A DNA stretch of 64,000 nucleotides, from contig JAJFTJ010000007.1 of the NCBI GenBank assembly GCA_021373015.1, positions 124,280 to 188,279 on the forward strand. Direction: 5' to 3'. Positions 37,209 through 45,692 of the stretch are shown piece after piece. Origin of the DNA: Nitrospiraceae bacterium (lineage in GTDB: Bacteria; Nitrospirota; Thermodesulfovibrionia; Thermodesulfovibrionales; UBA1546). Numbering within the stretch: the first letter of the stretch is position 1; the number at the start of each line of letters is the position of its first letter. The position numbers were made by a program, and so were the translations under genes. The notes beneath the pieces were generated by a model. It saw nothing but the letters and a program-made list of their open reading frames with translations, did not search any database and was not told the origin of the DNA.

Positions 37209-38783
37209 TTATTTTCCTCCTGCTGCTGATTTGCTTAAAAAATTAACTATCTTGTCAATCTTTCTTTCAAAGCCTTCCCTGTTTTTATTGGCAGTAAAAG
37301 CAAAAAAAACACGTGTGTTGTTTTTCTCTTCGACTAATTTTGCCCATAATCTTCTGTGGCTCGTGAAAAATGCGATATACAATCCTATCCCTATTAAAAA
37401 GCATCCGAAATACACTATAACAACACCAGGGTCTTTTCTTACCTGCAGCCCTGTTGCCTCAACTCCCCAGTAGTCAATGAACTCTATCACTTGCCCGTCA
37501 GGGAGTGTCCATGTCTCAGGATATCTTTTCACAAGCCATCCTGCATATTTGACTTTTCCTTTTTCAGAGAATTCTATGAATACAGCAGGATTTATCAAAT
37601 TCTGAGCTGTTGCCACTGCCTTGCCCTGTTCGTCAAATGAGAGCGCAGGATTGAAACTCAGCAATTTGCCTTCGATATTTGTGCCGGGGATTGTAAATTT
37701 TTCATTAAGACGGAGTTCCTTTTTCCCGGAGGCATGACCGTCTTTTGTTACTATGTTATAGATAAGTTTTGCCTCTGGATTTGAAAATGTTTCATAGCTG
37801 GCCTGATAGAAAGTAAATCCCTTATATGCTAAAGGGACATTAACCTCGATGTTTTTTGAAAATATATCTTTCCCTTTTTCCATTATAGTGAGCTCGCTGC
37901 TGTATTTCTTCGGCATAGCGGAATCTTTATAAAGATCTAACTGAAAATTATCACATCTCAATGTGAATCCAAGCGGTTTGATGCCGTATTGTTTCATCTT
38001 TGCATTTAAGTCTTCTACAGATATACTGAGAGCTTTTGCTGTCTCTTCCAGATTGCCGTCTGATGTTGTCTGAAGTTTCTCAAGTATTTTGTCCATTTCA
38101 ACTTCTTCTGTTTTTGACATCTGGTTATTCGTGGAAAATGCTATTGAGGTGGCTCTTCCTTCCGGAATTTTGACAAATCCCTTAAACCCGAACACCGTTC
38201 CAATTAATGAACCAAGAAGTATAAAAAGTATGCTGAAGTGTGTTATATAAACTCCGAGCCTTGTGTAATTTCCTTTCTCTGCATAGAGCTGATACCCGGA
38301 GGATTCTTTTGACTCTGACACATTGAATCCTGATTTTTTTATTGCAGAGGCAACTAAGTCCTTAACAGCATCAGGTTTTCCTTTAAGGGCTATTTCTTTT
38401 TTAGAGCCGGCGCTTTTAAACCGCTCTTCAGACATAGGCTTAACCTTGTCTTTGACAAGTTTTAATATTGCAGGAAGTCTGTCTATGGAACATATAATCA
38501 GATTAGCTGCAAAAAGCATGAGCAGTCCTATAAACCAAGATGAATGATACATGTCCATAAATCCGAGCTTTTCTGACATGGTATATATCTGCGGAGCAAA
38601 GCTATCACCAAATAGTTTGCCGATCGTCTCAAGATTTTTTTCAGCCGAGGCATTTTGTTCGATTAATGTGCCGATTATAGATGTAATGGCAATCAAACCA
38701 AATAATATAACTGCGAACGTTATTGACGAAAAAAAACTCCATATTTTGTCGATTATTGTCTGTGTTTTGTCTTTTTGTTCCAA
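37209..38783 (-). CDS. resB: Cytochrome c biogenesis protein ResB/Ccs1 (system II)
   Basis: A 524-residue membrane protein. Three N-terminal transmembrane segments occur, starting with Phe-Phe-Ser-Ser-Ile-Thr-Phe-Ala and Ile-Gly-Thr-Leu-Ile-Glu-Gln, as in ResB. A large periplasmic domain follows (about 220-435), with a last transmembrane segment near residue 445. It carries apocytochrome and partners CcsA in haem attachment. It is co-transcribed with ccsA on the minus strand. Confidence 0.94.
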   Translation of the reverse strand: MEQKDKTQTIIDKIWSFFSSITFAVILFGLIAITSIIGTLIEQNASAEKNLETIGKLFGDSFAPQIYTMSEKLGFMDMYHSSWFIGLLMLFAANLIICSIDRLPAILKLVKDKVKPMSEERFKSAGSKKEIALKGKPDAVKDLVASAIKKSGFNVSESKESSGYQLYAEKGNYTRLGVYITHFSILFILLGSLIGTVFGFKGFVKIPEGRATSIAFSTNNQMSKTEEVEMDKILEKLQTTSDGNLEETAKALSISVEDLNAKMKQYGIKPLGFTLRCDNFQLDLYKDSAMPKKYSSELTIMEKGKDIFSKNIEVNVPLAYKGFTFYQASYETFSNPEAKLIYNIVTKDGHASGKKELRLNEKFTIPGTNIEGKLLSFNPALSFDEQGKAVATAQNLINPAVFIEFSEKGKVKYAGWLVKRYPETWTLPDGQVIEFIDYWGVEATGLQVRKDPGVVIVYFGCFLIGIGLYIAFFTSHRRLWAKLVEEKNNTRVFFAFTANKNREGFERKIDKIVNFLSKSAAGGK

Positions 38784-38904
38784 TTTTATCTCCTGTGAAT
38801 ATCTGAGGTATGTTTTAAAGTCATATATTTTAATATTTCTTCTTAAAAAATGGTACTATTTTATTGATTGTTTGGTTATCGAAACAGAGAAGCAAAAATT
38901 TCAC

Positions 38905-39252
38905 TTAATGAATAGATCTTATCCTGCCTGTTCTCTTGTCAACTATTACAACATCTATCAATGAGTTGTCCTTGCCCAAAATATCTACGATAAAAAACCA
39001 TTTTCTTTCTCTTATTGTCCCAATCGTGGAATCTGAATCTGAAAAATATTCTTCTACTATCAGCTTTGCCTGCTCTGGTGTATATACTGCTTGTTTTGCT
39101 CCGTACCAGTCTCCCTTATAACCAGGACAATAATCACCGTAAGGAGCTTTCTCGCGCCATTTATTTTTAGGAGACTGAGAAAAAGATTCATAAGGAGCGG
39201 CAAAGTCTATTGCCAGCATTAAAAAAATTATTAATATTATTATTTTCTTCAT
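38905..39252 (-). CDS. Small secreted protein with PepSY-like C terminus
   Basis: A 115-residue protein. Residues 1-26 form a signal peptide. The mature part contains Ala-Lys-x-Ile-Val-Glu-Glu-Tyr and ends with Val-Asp-Lys-Arg-Thr-Gly-Arg-Ile-Arg, the typical PepSY/peptidase-propeptide finish. The Tyr/Gly-rich segment before it (about 33-55) has no known motif. Periplasmic; function unknown. It is near a Spy-like protein gene and a two-component system. Confidence 0.65.
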   Translation of the reverse strand: MKKIIILIIFLMLAIDFAAPYESFSQSPKNKWREKAPYGDYCPGYKGDWYGAKQAVYTPEQAKLIVEEYFSDSDSTIGTIRERKWFFIVDILGKDNSLIDVVIVDKRTGRIRSIH

Positions 39253-39340
39253 TTTATTTATTTTATAACTTTCAGAGTCAATTTTGTTGTCTTATTTTTT
39301 CGCTGTTCATTTATCTGATTATCTTGCTGCTTTCAGGAGC

Positions 39341-39367
39341 GGGCCGGGAAGCAGAGCTTCCCAGCCC
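39341..39367 (-). terminator. Strong hairpin after the Spy-like gene
   Basis: A 12-bp stem with one mismatch (39341-39352 with 39356-39367) and an AGA loop, just past the stop of the Spy-like gene on the minus strand. It lacks a clear T-run in that direction, so it may be a processing or stability hairpin rather than a classical terminator. Confidence 0.45.
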
Positions 39368-39383
39368 TGGAGGGAATAAGAAA

Positions 39384-39788
39384 TTACCATTTATTGAATG
39401 GTCCGCCGCCCATCATGCCTCGTCCACCTTTCATGCCGCCCATCATGCCGCGTCCCATTGCAGGGAATCCATTCTTTTGAGCTGCTGTTTGTATCTGTGT
39501 TCTGATATCAATCATTTCCTTCTGCAGATCAGCTATGCGCTTAAGATCAGGTGTTGGCTTGGTATATTCGTTCTGTATCTCGATTCTTTTAAGCCACATC
39601 TGTTCTCTCAGGCTGGCTGTTTCCTGCTGAAATTTCTTAGCTGCCTCAATATTTATCGGTGTTGTTGTATTTGGTCCGCCTGTAAAACATGTTCCGCATC
39701 CACCACCCCATGGACCAAAGGCGTAAACAGCGCTTCCTGCAAATACAACTATTGCTGCAACTAAAACTATAAGTGCAATCTTTTTCAT
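39384..39788 (-). CDS. Spy/CpxP-like periplasmic protein, Met/Gly-rich
   Basis: A 134-residue protein. The start is placed at 39788 because GGAGGTG lies 5 bases before that ATG; the upstream ATG at 39806 would overlap the site. Residues 1-23 are a signal peptide ending near Ala-Tyr-Ala. Then come a Gly/Cys segment, a helical region (Gln-Glu-Thr-Ala-x-Leu-Arg plus Leu-Gln-Lys-Glu-Met) like LTXXQ/Spy chaperones or zinc resistance proteins, and a Met-Gly-Gly-rich tail that could bind copper or other metals. It is next to a two-component system, the usual regulator type for Spy and CpxP. Confidence 0.7.
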   Translation of the reverse strand: MKKIALIVLVAAIVVFAGSAVYAFGPWGGGCGTCFTGGPNTTTPINIEAAKKFQQETASLREQMWLKRIEIQNEYTKPTPDLKRIADLQKEMIDIRTQIQTAAQKNGFPAMGRGMMGGMKGGRGMMGGGPFNKW

Positions 39789-39975
39789 ATGTTCACCTCC
39801 CTTCATCTTTGTTTTATTGTTTTACTGGTTACAGAATATCAATATATTGTGAAGGAACAGCGAATGAATTATGAAGAATTGTGAAGTTAGCTTATCATGC
39901 AGGATTATAGTATTTAAGAGGTTTTATTTTGCCGATATTCGTTTATCAAATAATCAAGAGGAAAAAGCCTCGGAG

Positions 39976-40005
39976 GTCGATTCGACCGAGAATGTCGATA
40001 CGACC
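39976..40005. promoter_or_regulatory. Two tandem GTCGAT(T/A)CGACC palindromes
   Basis: GTCGATTCGACC at 39976-39987 and GTCGATACGACC at 39994-40005 differ by one base and are spaced 18 bases apart. Each is a near-perfect inverted repeat, GGTCGA-T-TCGACC in the first case. They lie in the gap between the histidine kinase stop and the Spy-like gene. They could be operator sites for that gene; no function is proven. Confidence 0.3.
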
Positions 40006-40059
40006 CTACGAGAGCGAAAATATTGTACCTTTGCTCTTACTACTACTACTAGAAGATAA

Positions 40060-41406
40060 TCAATCCGTGATGTAGAGTGTGAATGTTGAGCCTTTGTCGA
40101 AGATGCTTTTTGCCTCTATTCTCCAACTATGTGCTTCGACCAGTTCCTTTACAATTGCGAGTCCAAGACCAAGCCCATCATCAGAAAGCCTGTAAAACCT
40201 TTCAAATATATAAGGCAAATGTTCTTCTTTTATGCCGCAGCCAGTGTCTTTTATTTCAAGAAAAGTCTCTGAATCCTGCGCGCCTGTTTTAATTAACACG
40301 CTTCCGCCTTTTTTGGTTGCCTTCAATGCATTGCTTAAAAGATTTATAACGATCTGGCTCAGCCTGTCAGGGTCGGCATTGATAATGAGTTTTTCATCGG
40401 ATTCGAGTTTGATTGAAACGCCTTTGTCCAGAAAAGATTTATTGAATCTTTCGATGATGTTTTTCAGGAAAGGTTTTATTTCTATCAATTGCTTTTTCAG
40501 AGTGAGAGAACTAATCTGTGCCTGAGTGAGCTCTTCTATCCCATCAAGAATGTTTTTAAGCCTGCCTGTTTCTTCATATAACGACTGTATCTGCTCTTTA
40601 TTCATTGGCAGAAGTCCGTCAATTATTCCTTCGAGCTCCCCTCGCATTGCGCTAAGAGGCGTCCTAAGTTCATGCGCAGTATTTGAAATAAGCCTTCTCC
40701 TTAGTGACTCCTGCAGCTCAAGGCTTTTTGCCATTATATTAAATGATTCTGAAAGTTTCCCGATCTCATCATTGCCTGTGCTTTTTACCCTGCTTTTAAG
40801 ATTACCTTCACTTATTTGCTTTGCTGCAGACGCAAGTTTTTTTATAGGTTTTGTTAACCTGCTTGAAAAAATGATGCTGAGTAATATGGCAACACCGCCT
40901 AGTGCCAGAAGTGAGACAAATAGAAATTTATTTGTTCTTTTAATAAAAATGTCTTCCTTTTTGTGTTTTAAAAATTTTACCTCTAACGTGCCGATTTCCT
41001 TCCCCTTGTGAAATAATTGATAAGGCTCAAAATTCTCAGATCTGTCAGCATTTTTAAAATCTGTTATTGCCATAATTTTTTGCTTCATCAGGGGAGTGAC
41101 TGTATTCAGCGCTTTTTCTGTATCGATTACAACGGTATCGTTTGTGTCTTTAATTTTTATTTCAAGGCCTTGCATAAGAGCCAGAACAGTGTCTCTGATT
41201 ATTAAGTCGTTATTCCATCGGAAATTCTTTTCATAGGAACCTTCTATGTCAATCATGACCCTGTAAACTTTGTCTTCCATCTCGCCTTCTTGAAATTTTC
41301 TGAAATCTTTAATCATCAGTTCTCTGAGCATAAATGCAGATGAAAGTGCGATTAATGAGACAAGCAGCAATAAAACAAGAAATTTTATCCATAAACTTTT
41401 AAACAT
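40060..41406 (-). CDS. Sensor histidine kinase
   Basis: A 448-residue kinase starting at 41406 (Met-Phe-Lys-Ser), where it overlaps the response regulator stop by 8 bases; longer starts reach deep into that gene. It has TM1 (about 8-28), a periplasmic domain (about 29-165), TM2, HAMP, a HisKA box with phosphorylatable His in Ala-His-Glu-Leu-Arg-Thr-Pro, and a HATPase with an Asn box and Asp-Thr-Gly-Cys-Gly-Ile. The layout is like BaeS and CpxA, fitting a link to the Spy-like protein gene 272 bases downstream. Confidence 0.93.
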   Translation of the reverse strand: MFKSLWIKFLVLLLLVSLIALSSAFMLRELMIKDFRKFQEGEMEDKVYRVMIDIEGSYEKNFRWNNDLIIRDTVLALMQGLEIKIKDTNDTVVIDTEKALNTVTPLMKQKIMAITDFKNADRSENFEPYQLFHKGKEIGTLEVKFLKHKKEDIFIKRTNKFLFVSLLALGGVAILLSIIFSSRLTKPIKKLASAAKQISEGNLKSRVKSTGNDEIGKLSESFNIMAKSLELQESLRRRLISNTAHELRTPLSAMRGELEGIIDGLLPMNKEQIQSLYEETGRLKNILDGIEELTQAQISSLTLKKQLIEIKPFLKNIIERFNKSFLDKGVSIKLESDEKLIINADPDRLSQIVINLLSNALKATKKGGSVLIKTGAQDSETFLEIKDTGCGIKEEHLPYIFERFYRLSDDGLGLGLAIVKELVEAHSWRIEAKSIFDKGSTFTLYITD

Positions 41407-42100
41407 CTTTTTTCCCTGCAAATCTGTAGCCCACGCCGTAGATTGTTTGTATGAGCGCAGGATTTTTGGGATCCTCTTCGATCTTCTGCCTGATATTTTT
41501 AATGTGAGCGTCAATGCTTCTTTCATATCCCTCAAACTGGTATCCAAGCGCTTTTTCAACCAGTTCGTCTCTTGTAAATACTTTGCTCGGATACGAAGCA
41601 ATCGTGAAAAGAACTTTAAATTCTGTCGGAGTGAGATTCGATAGAGTGCCGTTCTTTTTTACTTCATAAGTCTGACCGTCTATTACAATATTTCCATTAT
41701 TAAAACTAAGAGGCGCTGTTTCGTCAAAGTCTTTTTTCTGTGATCTTTTTAGAAGCGCTTTCACTCTATAAACCAGTTCTCTGGGTGAGAAAGGTTTTAC
41801 AATATAGTCGTCTGCGCCGAGTGCGAATCCTGCGATCCTTTCTTCTTCTGAGGATTTTGACGTAAGCATGATTATCGGGAAATCTCCTATCTCTTTTAAC
41901 TCTTGACACACTTCCTCGCCGGTCATATCAGGAAGCATTAAATCCAGAATAACGAGCATAGGGATTTCTTTCAATGCGGCCTCGATCGCATCTTTGCCTT
42001 TTTCGAAATGGGCTGCTCTGAATCCTGCTTGTTCGATATATATTTTTACGACCTTTGCTATCTTTCTGTCGTCTTCTACGATGAGAATATTGCTAAGCAC
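41399..42100 (-). CDS. OmpR-family response regulator
   Basis: A 233-residue regulator. The receiver domain has Asp10-Asp11, phosphoacceptor Asp53 in Ile-Leu-Asp-Leu-Met-Leu-Pro and Lys in Val-Lys-Pro. A C-terminal winged helix carries Leu-Thr-Pro-Thr-Glu-Phe and the ending Val-Tyr-Gly-Val-Gly-Tyr-Arg. It pairs with the overlapping histidine kinase. Its start overlaps the stop of the cupin gene by one base, so the three genes probably form one transcript. Confidence 0.95.
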   Translation of the reverse strand: MLSNILIVEDDRKIAKVVKIYIEQAGFRAAHFEKGKDAIEAALKEIPMLVILDLMLPDMTGEEVCQELKEIGDFPIIMLTSKSSEEERIAGFALGADDYIVKPFSPRELVYRVKALLKRSQKKDFDETAPLSFNNGNIVIDGQTYEVKKNGTLSNLTPTEFKVLFTIASYPSKVFTRDELVEKALGYQFEGYERSIDAHIKNIRQKIEEDPKNPALIQTIYGVGYRFAGKKDV

Positions 42101-42579
42101 TATATTTTCTCCGCAGAAAGAATCTTTGGCCTGTCCCTTTTTGCGTTTACTATGCAGAAAAATCCAAAGGGGTTTTTATACGGATTTTTTAATTGATGGG
42201 GAGTGTCAGGTGAAATATATAAAACATCAAGGTTGTTTATTTCATAAATATTTTTTCCTACTAATGCTTTTCCTTTCCCTCTTACACATATCACAACGTG
42301 TTCGTGCCTATGCTTTTCAAAACTGCTTCTGCCCCCTGATGCGATCTCAAAATATCTGAGGTGAAATTTTGCAGTTTCTTCATTATTGCCTATTAATGTC
42401 TGCCTTGCAATGTCTGCCCAGTCTTTGCCATGTTGCTTATATTTTTCTATCTTAATTCCCTGCCATTTGAATTGGCCTTTGTGTTTGTATAAAGCGCTTT
42501 TGTTTTTTGAAGATATCGCCTTACTTGCTCTTGGCTTAATTCTCCAGTCGCAGGAAATTGGTGGCTTCTTCTTAATCAT
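42100..42579 (-). CDS. Cupin-domain protein
   Basis: A 159-residue protein. A basic N terminus (residues 1-35) precedes a single cupin barrel with the metal-binding motif Glu-Lys-His-Arg-His-Glu-His-Val, Gly-Lys-Gly-Lys-Ala-Leu-Val, and a later His in Pro-Asp-Thr-Pro-His. It is probably a small-molecule-binding or isomerase-like protein; no substrate can be inferred. It is the first gene in the minus-strand unit containing the two-component system, with one-base overlap. Confidence 0.75.
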   Translation of the reverse strand: MIKKKPPISCDWRIKPRASKAISSKNKSALYKHKGQFKWQGIKIEKYKQHGKDWADIARQTLIGNNEETAKFHLRYFEIASGGRSSFEKHRHEHVVICVRGKGKALVGKNIYEINNLDVLYISPDTPHQLKNPYKNPFGFFCIVNAKRDRPKILSAEKI

Positions 42580-42585
42580 AAAATC

Positions 42586-42795
42586 TTAGGCACTTACAGC
42601 ATCCTGCAAAACATCAGAGTGCCTTTGCATAAGGATACGAATCCCCTGTTTTTTCAGATAAAGGCGGGTACTGACAATATCCATGCCGAGAACTTCAGAA
42701 AGTTTGCCGAGGCTTATGAATCCTTCTTTATATGATTCAAGTGCAACTGTTTTTCTGTGCTTTAGAACAGTAAACATTATATTAGTTCTCTTCAT
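42586..42795 (-). CDS. UPF0175-like small helix-turn-helix protein
   Basis: A protein of about 69 residues from ATG at 42795. The sequence Ala-Leu-Glu-x-Tyr-Lys-Glu-Gly-x-Ile-Ser-Leu-Gly-Lys-x-x-Glu-Val-Leu-Gly followed by Leu-x-x-x-Gly-Ile matches the UPF0175 family, small putative DNA-binding proteins sometimes paired as antitoxins. Upstream starts (to 42879) would overlap the dehydrogenase gene. No toxin gene of PIN type is adjacent. A palindrome covers the start codon, suggesting autoregulation. The alternative start is 42777. Confidence 0.6.
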   Translation of the reverse strand: MKRTNIMFTVLKHRKTVALESYKEGFISLGKLSEVLGMDIVSTRLYLKKQGIRILMQRHSDVLQDAVSA

Positions 42796-42816
42796 ACAAC
42801 AAATATATCGTTGTAT
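42794..42816. promoter_or_regulatory. Palindrome over the start of the UPF0175-like gene
   Basis: ATACAAC (42794-42800) and GTTGTAT (42810-42816) form a perfect 7-bp inverted repeat with a 9-base AT-rich spacer, directly over the presumed ATG. It is a candidate operator. Confidence 0.4.
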
Positions 42817-42872
42817 CTTATGTAATGCTACCATTGGCTGATTACAGAGGTCAAGAAAGAGGAGGGTAGAAA

Positions 42873-43898
42873 TTACCAAAACACAACCACACTCTTCAGT
42901 GAGTCTTTTGCTTCTGCCGTCAGTCTGAAAGCTTCTGCTGTTTTTTCTATAGGAAATCTGTGCGTTATAAGTTTATCAGCCTTTACTGCTCCCTGTTTTA
43001 TTAATTTGAGCGCTTCTTTTGTGTCATCGGGCCCGCATGAGTAGCTTGTGATTATATTGATGTCCTTAAAATAAATCTCATTTGGATCAATGACTAGTTT
43101 TTCATCAGGCTTTGCAGGCGTGAAGAATATAACCTTTCCTCCAGGTGCAGCAGATTCTATTCCCTGCGTCATTGCGCTAGCGCTGTTTGGCCCTACAATC
43201 ACGATATCTGCCATGTCTCCATGAGTTAATTCTTTAAGAGCGTCCATCAGATTGTCTTTTGACACATCTATTGTTTCATCAGCGCCCAGTTCTTTTGCCT
43301 TATTAAGTCTGAACTGAATCATGTCAGCGCCAATTATTCTCATAGCACCGTATTTTCTTGCAACCATAATATTCAACATTCCCATGACTCCAAGCCCGAT
43401 AACAAGCACTGTATCCCCGCGTCTAATATCTGCTCTTTTAATTGCTTTGACAACACATGCAGTTGGTTCTATTAATGTTCCATCTTCAAAACTAAAGTTA
43501 CGCGGAAGTTTCAAAGTGTCGTTCTCAAGGTTTATCTCAGGTATAAGAATATATTCAGCAAGCCCTCCGGGAATTATTTTTGTTTTTCTCCATGTCTCGC
43601 ACTGAACATGATCCCCTCTTTTGCAGAATCTGCATTTCAAACAAGGCGCATGATGGTGAACAAAAACCCTGTCGCCGACTTTGAAGGATTTTACTTCTTT
43701 CCCAACTTCTACAATCTCTCCTGCAGGTTCATGCCCTAAAACCAGAGGCGCTTTTTTCTCTATATACCATGGCATCACATCGCCTGAGCATATTCCGCAA
43801 GCCCTTGTCTTAATGAGCGCATCTTTTTCTCCGATTAATGCGGCAGGCATATCTTCAATTCGAATGTCATTAAATGAATAAAGCTTTGCAACTTTCAT
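42873..43898 (-). CDS. Zinc-dependent medium-chain dehydrogenase, copy 2
   Basis: A 341-residue MDR enzyme, the same length as copy 1 at 20023 and similar throughout. Zinc ligands are Cys in Gly-Ile-Cys-Ser-Gly-Asp, Gly-His-Glu, and Glu in Leu-Ile-Glu-Pro-Thr-Ala; the structural site is Cys-x2-Cys-x2-Cys-x7-Cys. The nucleotide motif is Gly-Leu-Gly-Val-Met-Gly with Asp at the end of the next strand. In copy 1 the Cys is followed by Gly-Ser-Asp, here Ser-Gly-Asp. The substrate is unknown. It is divergent from hemL with an 85-base gap. Confidence 0.88.
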   Translation of the reverse strand: MKVAKLYSFNDIRIEDMPAALIGEKDALIKTRACGICSGDVMPWYIEKKAPLVLGHEPAGEIVEVGKEVKSFKVGDRVFVHHHAPCLKCRFCKRGDHVQCETWRKTKIIPGGLAEYILIPEINLENDTLKLPRNFSFEDGTLIEPTACVVKAIKRADIRRGDTVLVIGLGVMGMLNIMVARKYGAMRIIGADMIQFRLNKAKELGADETIDVSKDNLMDALKELTHGDMADIVIVGPNSASAMTQGIESAAPGGKVIFFTPAKPDEKLVIDPNEIYFKDINIITSYSCGPDDTKEALKLIKQGAVKADKLITHRFPIEKTAEAFRLTAEAKDSLKSVVVFW

Positions 43899-43945
43899 AA
43901 TTTACCTCTCGTAACATTTTAACGAATCTATTATATATCAATTGT

Positions 43946-43975
43946 TTGACATAAAAAACTTTTTCGTGATAGACT
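43946..43975 (+). promoter_or_regulatory. Promoter placing the hemL start codon at the transcript 5' end
   Basis: TTGACA at 43946-43951, an 18-base spacer, and TAGACT at 43970-43975. The hemL ATG is at 43984, only 8 bases after the -10 hexamer, so a transcript from here would be essentially leaderless. Confidence 0.55.
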
Positions 43976-43983
43976 TTCTATCT

Positions 43984-45270
43984 ATGAAAACCTATAGAAA
44001 ATCCCATAAACTTTTTGAGGCAGCAAAGAAAGTAATTCCCGGAGGCGTTAACAGCCCGGTCAGGGCATTTAAGGCTGTAGGAGGGAATCCCATATTTATT
44101 TCAAGGGCAAAAGGTTCAAGAATATATGATGTGGACGGAAATTCATATATTGATTATGTTCTGTCTTGGGGCCCGCTAATTTTGGGACATGCGCATCCAA
44201 AGGTTGTTAAGGCATTAAAGAAGGCAGCTGAAAAAGGCACTAGTTATGGAGCGCCGACCCAGCTTGAGATCGAACTTGCAAATATGGTCGTCAAGGCATA
44301 TCCATCGATGGATAAGGTGAGGATGGTTAATTCTGGAACTGAAGCAACAATGAGCGCAATAAGAGCTGCCAGAGGATTTACAAAAAGAGACGCGGTAATA
44401 AAATTCGAAGGATGCTATCATGGACATGCAGATGGTCTGCTTGTCAAGGCCGGCTCGGGCGCGGCAACATTCGGTCTTCCTGACAGCCCGGGCGTTCCAG
44501 AGTCATACGCAAAAAATACTATAACCCTGCCGTTTAATAATATCGAGTCAGTAAAGGCATCTATCGAAAAAAACTGGAAATCAATAGCATGCATGATAGT
44601 CGAACCTGTTGTGGGAAATATAGGATGTGTTCTTCCAAAGCCTGGATTTCTTGATGCATTGAGAGAACTTACTGAGAAGCATGGAATAGTTCTGATATTT
44701 GACGAAGTGATGACAGGATTCAGAGTGTCTTATGGAGGTGCTCAGCAGTTTTATAAGATAAAACCTGATATGACATGTCTTGGAAAGGTTATAGGCGGAG
44801 GACTTCCTGTCGGAGCATACGGAGGGAAAAAAGAAATAATGTCCATGATTTCTCCTGAAGGCCCTGTTTATCAGGCGGGCACATTGTCCGGAAATCCCTT
44901 GGCGATGACTGCGGGTATCGAGACGTTAAAACTCATTTCTGCAAAAGTTGCATATAAGAAATTAGAAATTCTTTCATCAGCATTGGAAGACGGACTTATA
45001 GATTCTGCGAAGAAAGCAGGCGTGAGCACAAAGTTTTACAGAGCAGGCTCGATGTTCTGCACATATTTTACAGATACTGATGTTGTTGACTACTCTACCG
45101 CAAAGACATCCGACACAGCAAAGTTCTCGAAATTCTTTTCAGGAATGCTGAAAAGAGGAGTAAATATCGCTCCTTCGCAGTTTGAAGCCGGTTTCATTTC
45201 TCTTGCGCATTCTGAGAGAGATATCGAAAAAACGGTCAGGGCGGCTTACGAGTCTTTTAAAGAATGTTAA
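43984..45270 (+). CDS. hemL: Glutamate-1-semialdehyde 2,1-aminomutase
   Basis: A 428-residue PLP enzyme making 5-aminolevulinate in the C5 pathway of haem synthesis. Motifs are [23 protein letters not shown], and the PLP Lys in Cys-Leu-Gly-Lys-Val-Ile-Gly-Gly-Gly. The start at 43984 (Met-Lys-Thr-Tyr-Arg) matches the family; a longer frame to 43942 exists but runs through the promoter. There is no Shine-Dalgarno sequence. It supplies haem for the cytochrome proteins encoded nearby. Confidence 0.96.
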   Translation: MKTYRKSHKLFEAAKKVIPGGVNSPVRAFKAVGGNPIFISRAKGSRIYDVDGNSYIDYVLSWGPLILGHAHPKVVKALKKAAEKGTSYGAPTQLEIELANMVVKAYPSMDKVRMVNSGTEATMSAIRAARGFTKRDAVIKFEGCYHGHADGLLVKAGSGAATFGLPDSPGVPESYAKNTITLPFNNIESVKASIEKNWKSIACMIVEPVVGNIGCVLPKPGFLDALRELTEKHGIVLIFDEVMTGFRVSYGGAQQFYKIKPDMTCLGKVIGGGLPVGAYGGKKEIMSMISPEGPVYQAGTLSGNPLAMTAGIETLKLISAKVAYKKLEILSSALEDGLIDSAKKAGVSTKFYRAGSMFCTYFTDTDVVDYSTAKTSDTAKFSKFFSGMLKRGVNIAPSQFEAGFISLAHSERDIEKTVRAAYESFKEC

Positions 45271-45291
45271 AGAGAGAAGGATTTAATTTTT

Positions 45292-45447
45292 ATGGTAACA
45301 GAGGCAGAACATAATATCTCCGCTGATTTTCATTGTGTTTTGAAACTTTCTACCTTTGATATCTTGAAATTTATTGTTGGGCTATCGGCAGATGAACCCG
45401 TTCAAATAATATATCCTTCTTTTATTTCTAAAAAAGCCGATAGGTAA
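45292..45447 (+). CDS. Small 51-residue protein of unknown function
   Basis: A 51-codon frame in the gap between hemL and the atpZ-like gene. It is preceded by AGAGAAGG (10 bases before ATG) and ends 5 bases before the atpZ-like start codon. It is soluble, acidic at the N terminus and ends with Lys-Lys-Ala-Asp-Arg. Position and spacing suggest it is a real member of the unit, but I recognise no family. Confidence 0.45.
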   Translation: MVTEAEHNISADFHCVLKLSTFDILKFIVGLSADEPVQIIYPSFISKKADR

Positions 45448-45452
45448 AAAAT

Positions 45453-45692
45453 ATGTCTGATAAGCCATTGTTAAAAAATCTATATCAGGCAAGCGTAATA
45501 GGTATTAATCTTGTTCTTTCAACCTTTGTCGGGCTTGTAATAGGATATGGTCTTGATAAATTCTTTAATACTTCGCCATGGCTTACAATCATATTTCTCC
45601 TGCTCGGAATTGTTGCGGGATTCAGAGAATTAATGCGCATGGCAAAAAAATCTTTAGAGGACGACGGCAAAGATGATAAAAAGAATATATAA
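45453..45692 (+). CDS. atpZ: AtpZ/AtpI-type F0F1 ATPase accessory membrane protein
   Basis: A 79-residue protein with two hydrophobic segments (about 15-35 and 42-62) joined by Gly-Leu-Asp-Lys, and the motif Gly-Tyr-Gly-Leu-Asp. This is the pattern of the AtpZ/AtpI family that normally precedes atpB and assists assembly of the c-ring. The C terminus is Lys/Asp-rich. The gene overlaps the next by 20 bases. Confidence 0.8.
   Translation: MSDKPLLKNLYQASVIGINLVLSTFVGLVIGYGLDKFFNTSPWLTIIFLLLGIVAGFRELMRMAKKSLEDDGKDDKKNI

Noticed and set aside
40021..40045. TACTACTACTACTA short tandem repeat near the kinase stop
   Set aside because: A simple microsatellite of about four units just beyond the stop codon; too short to call a functional element.
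43900..43925. 11-base match to the repeat tail (CTCGTAACAT) near the second dehydrogenase
   Set aside because: Too short in AT-rich DNA; the other arms of the repeat are absent.
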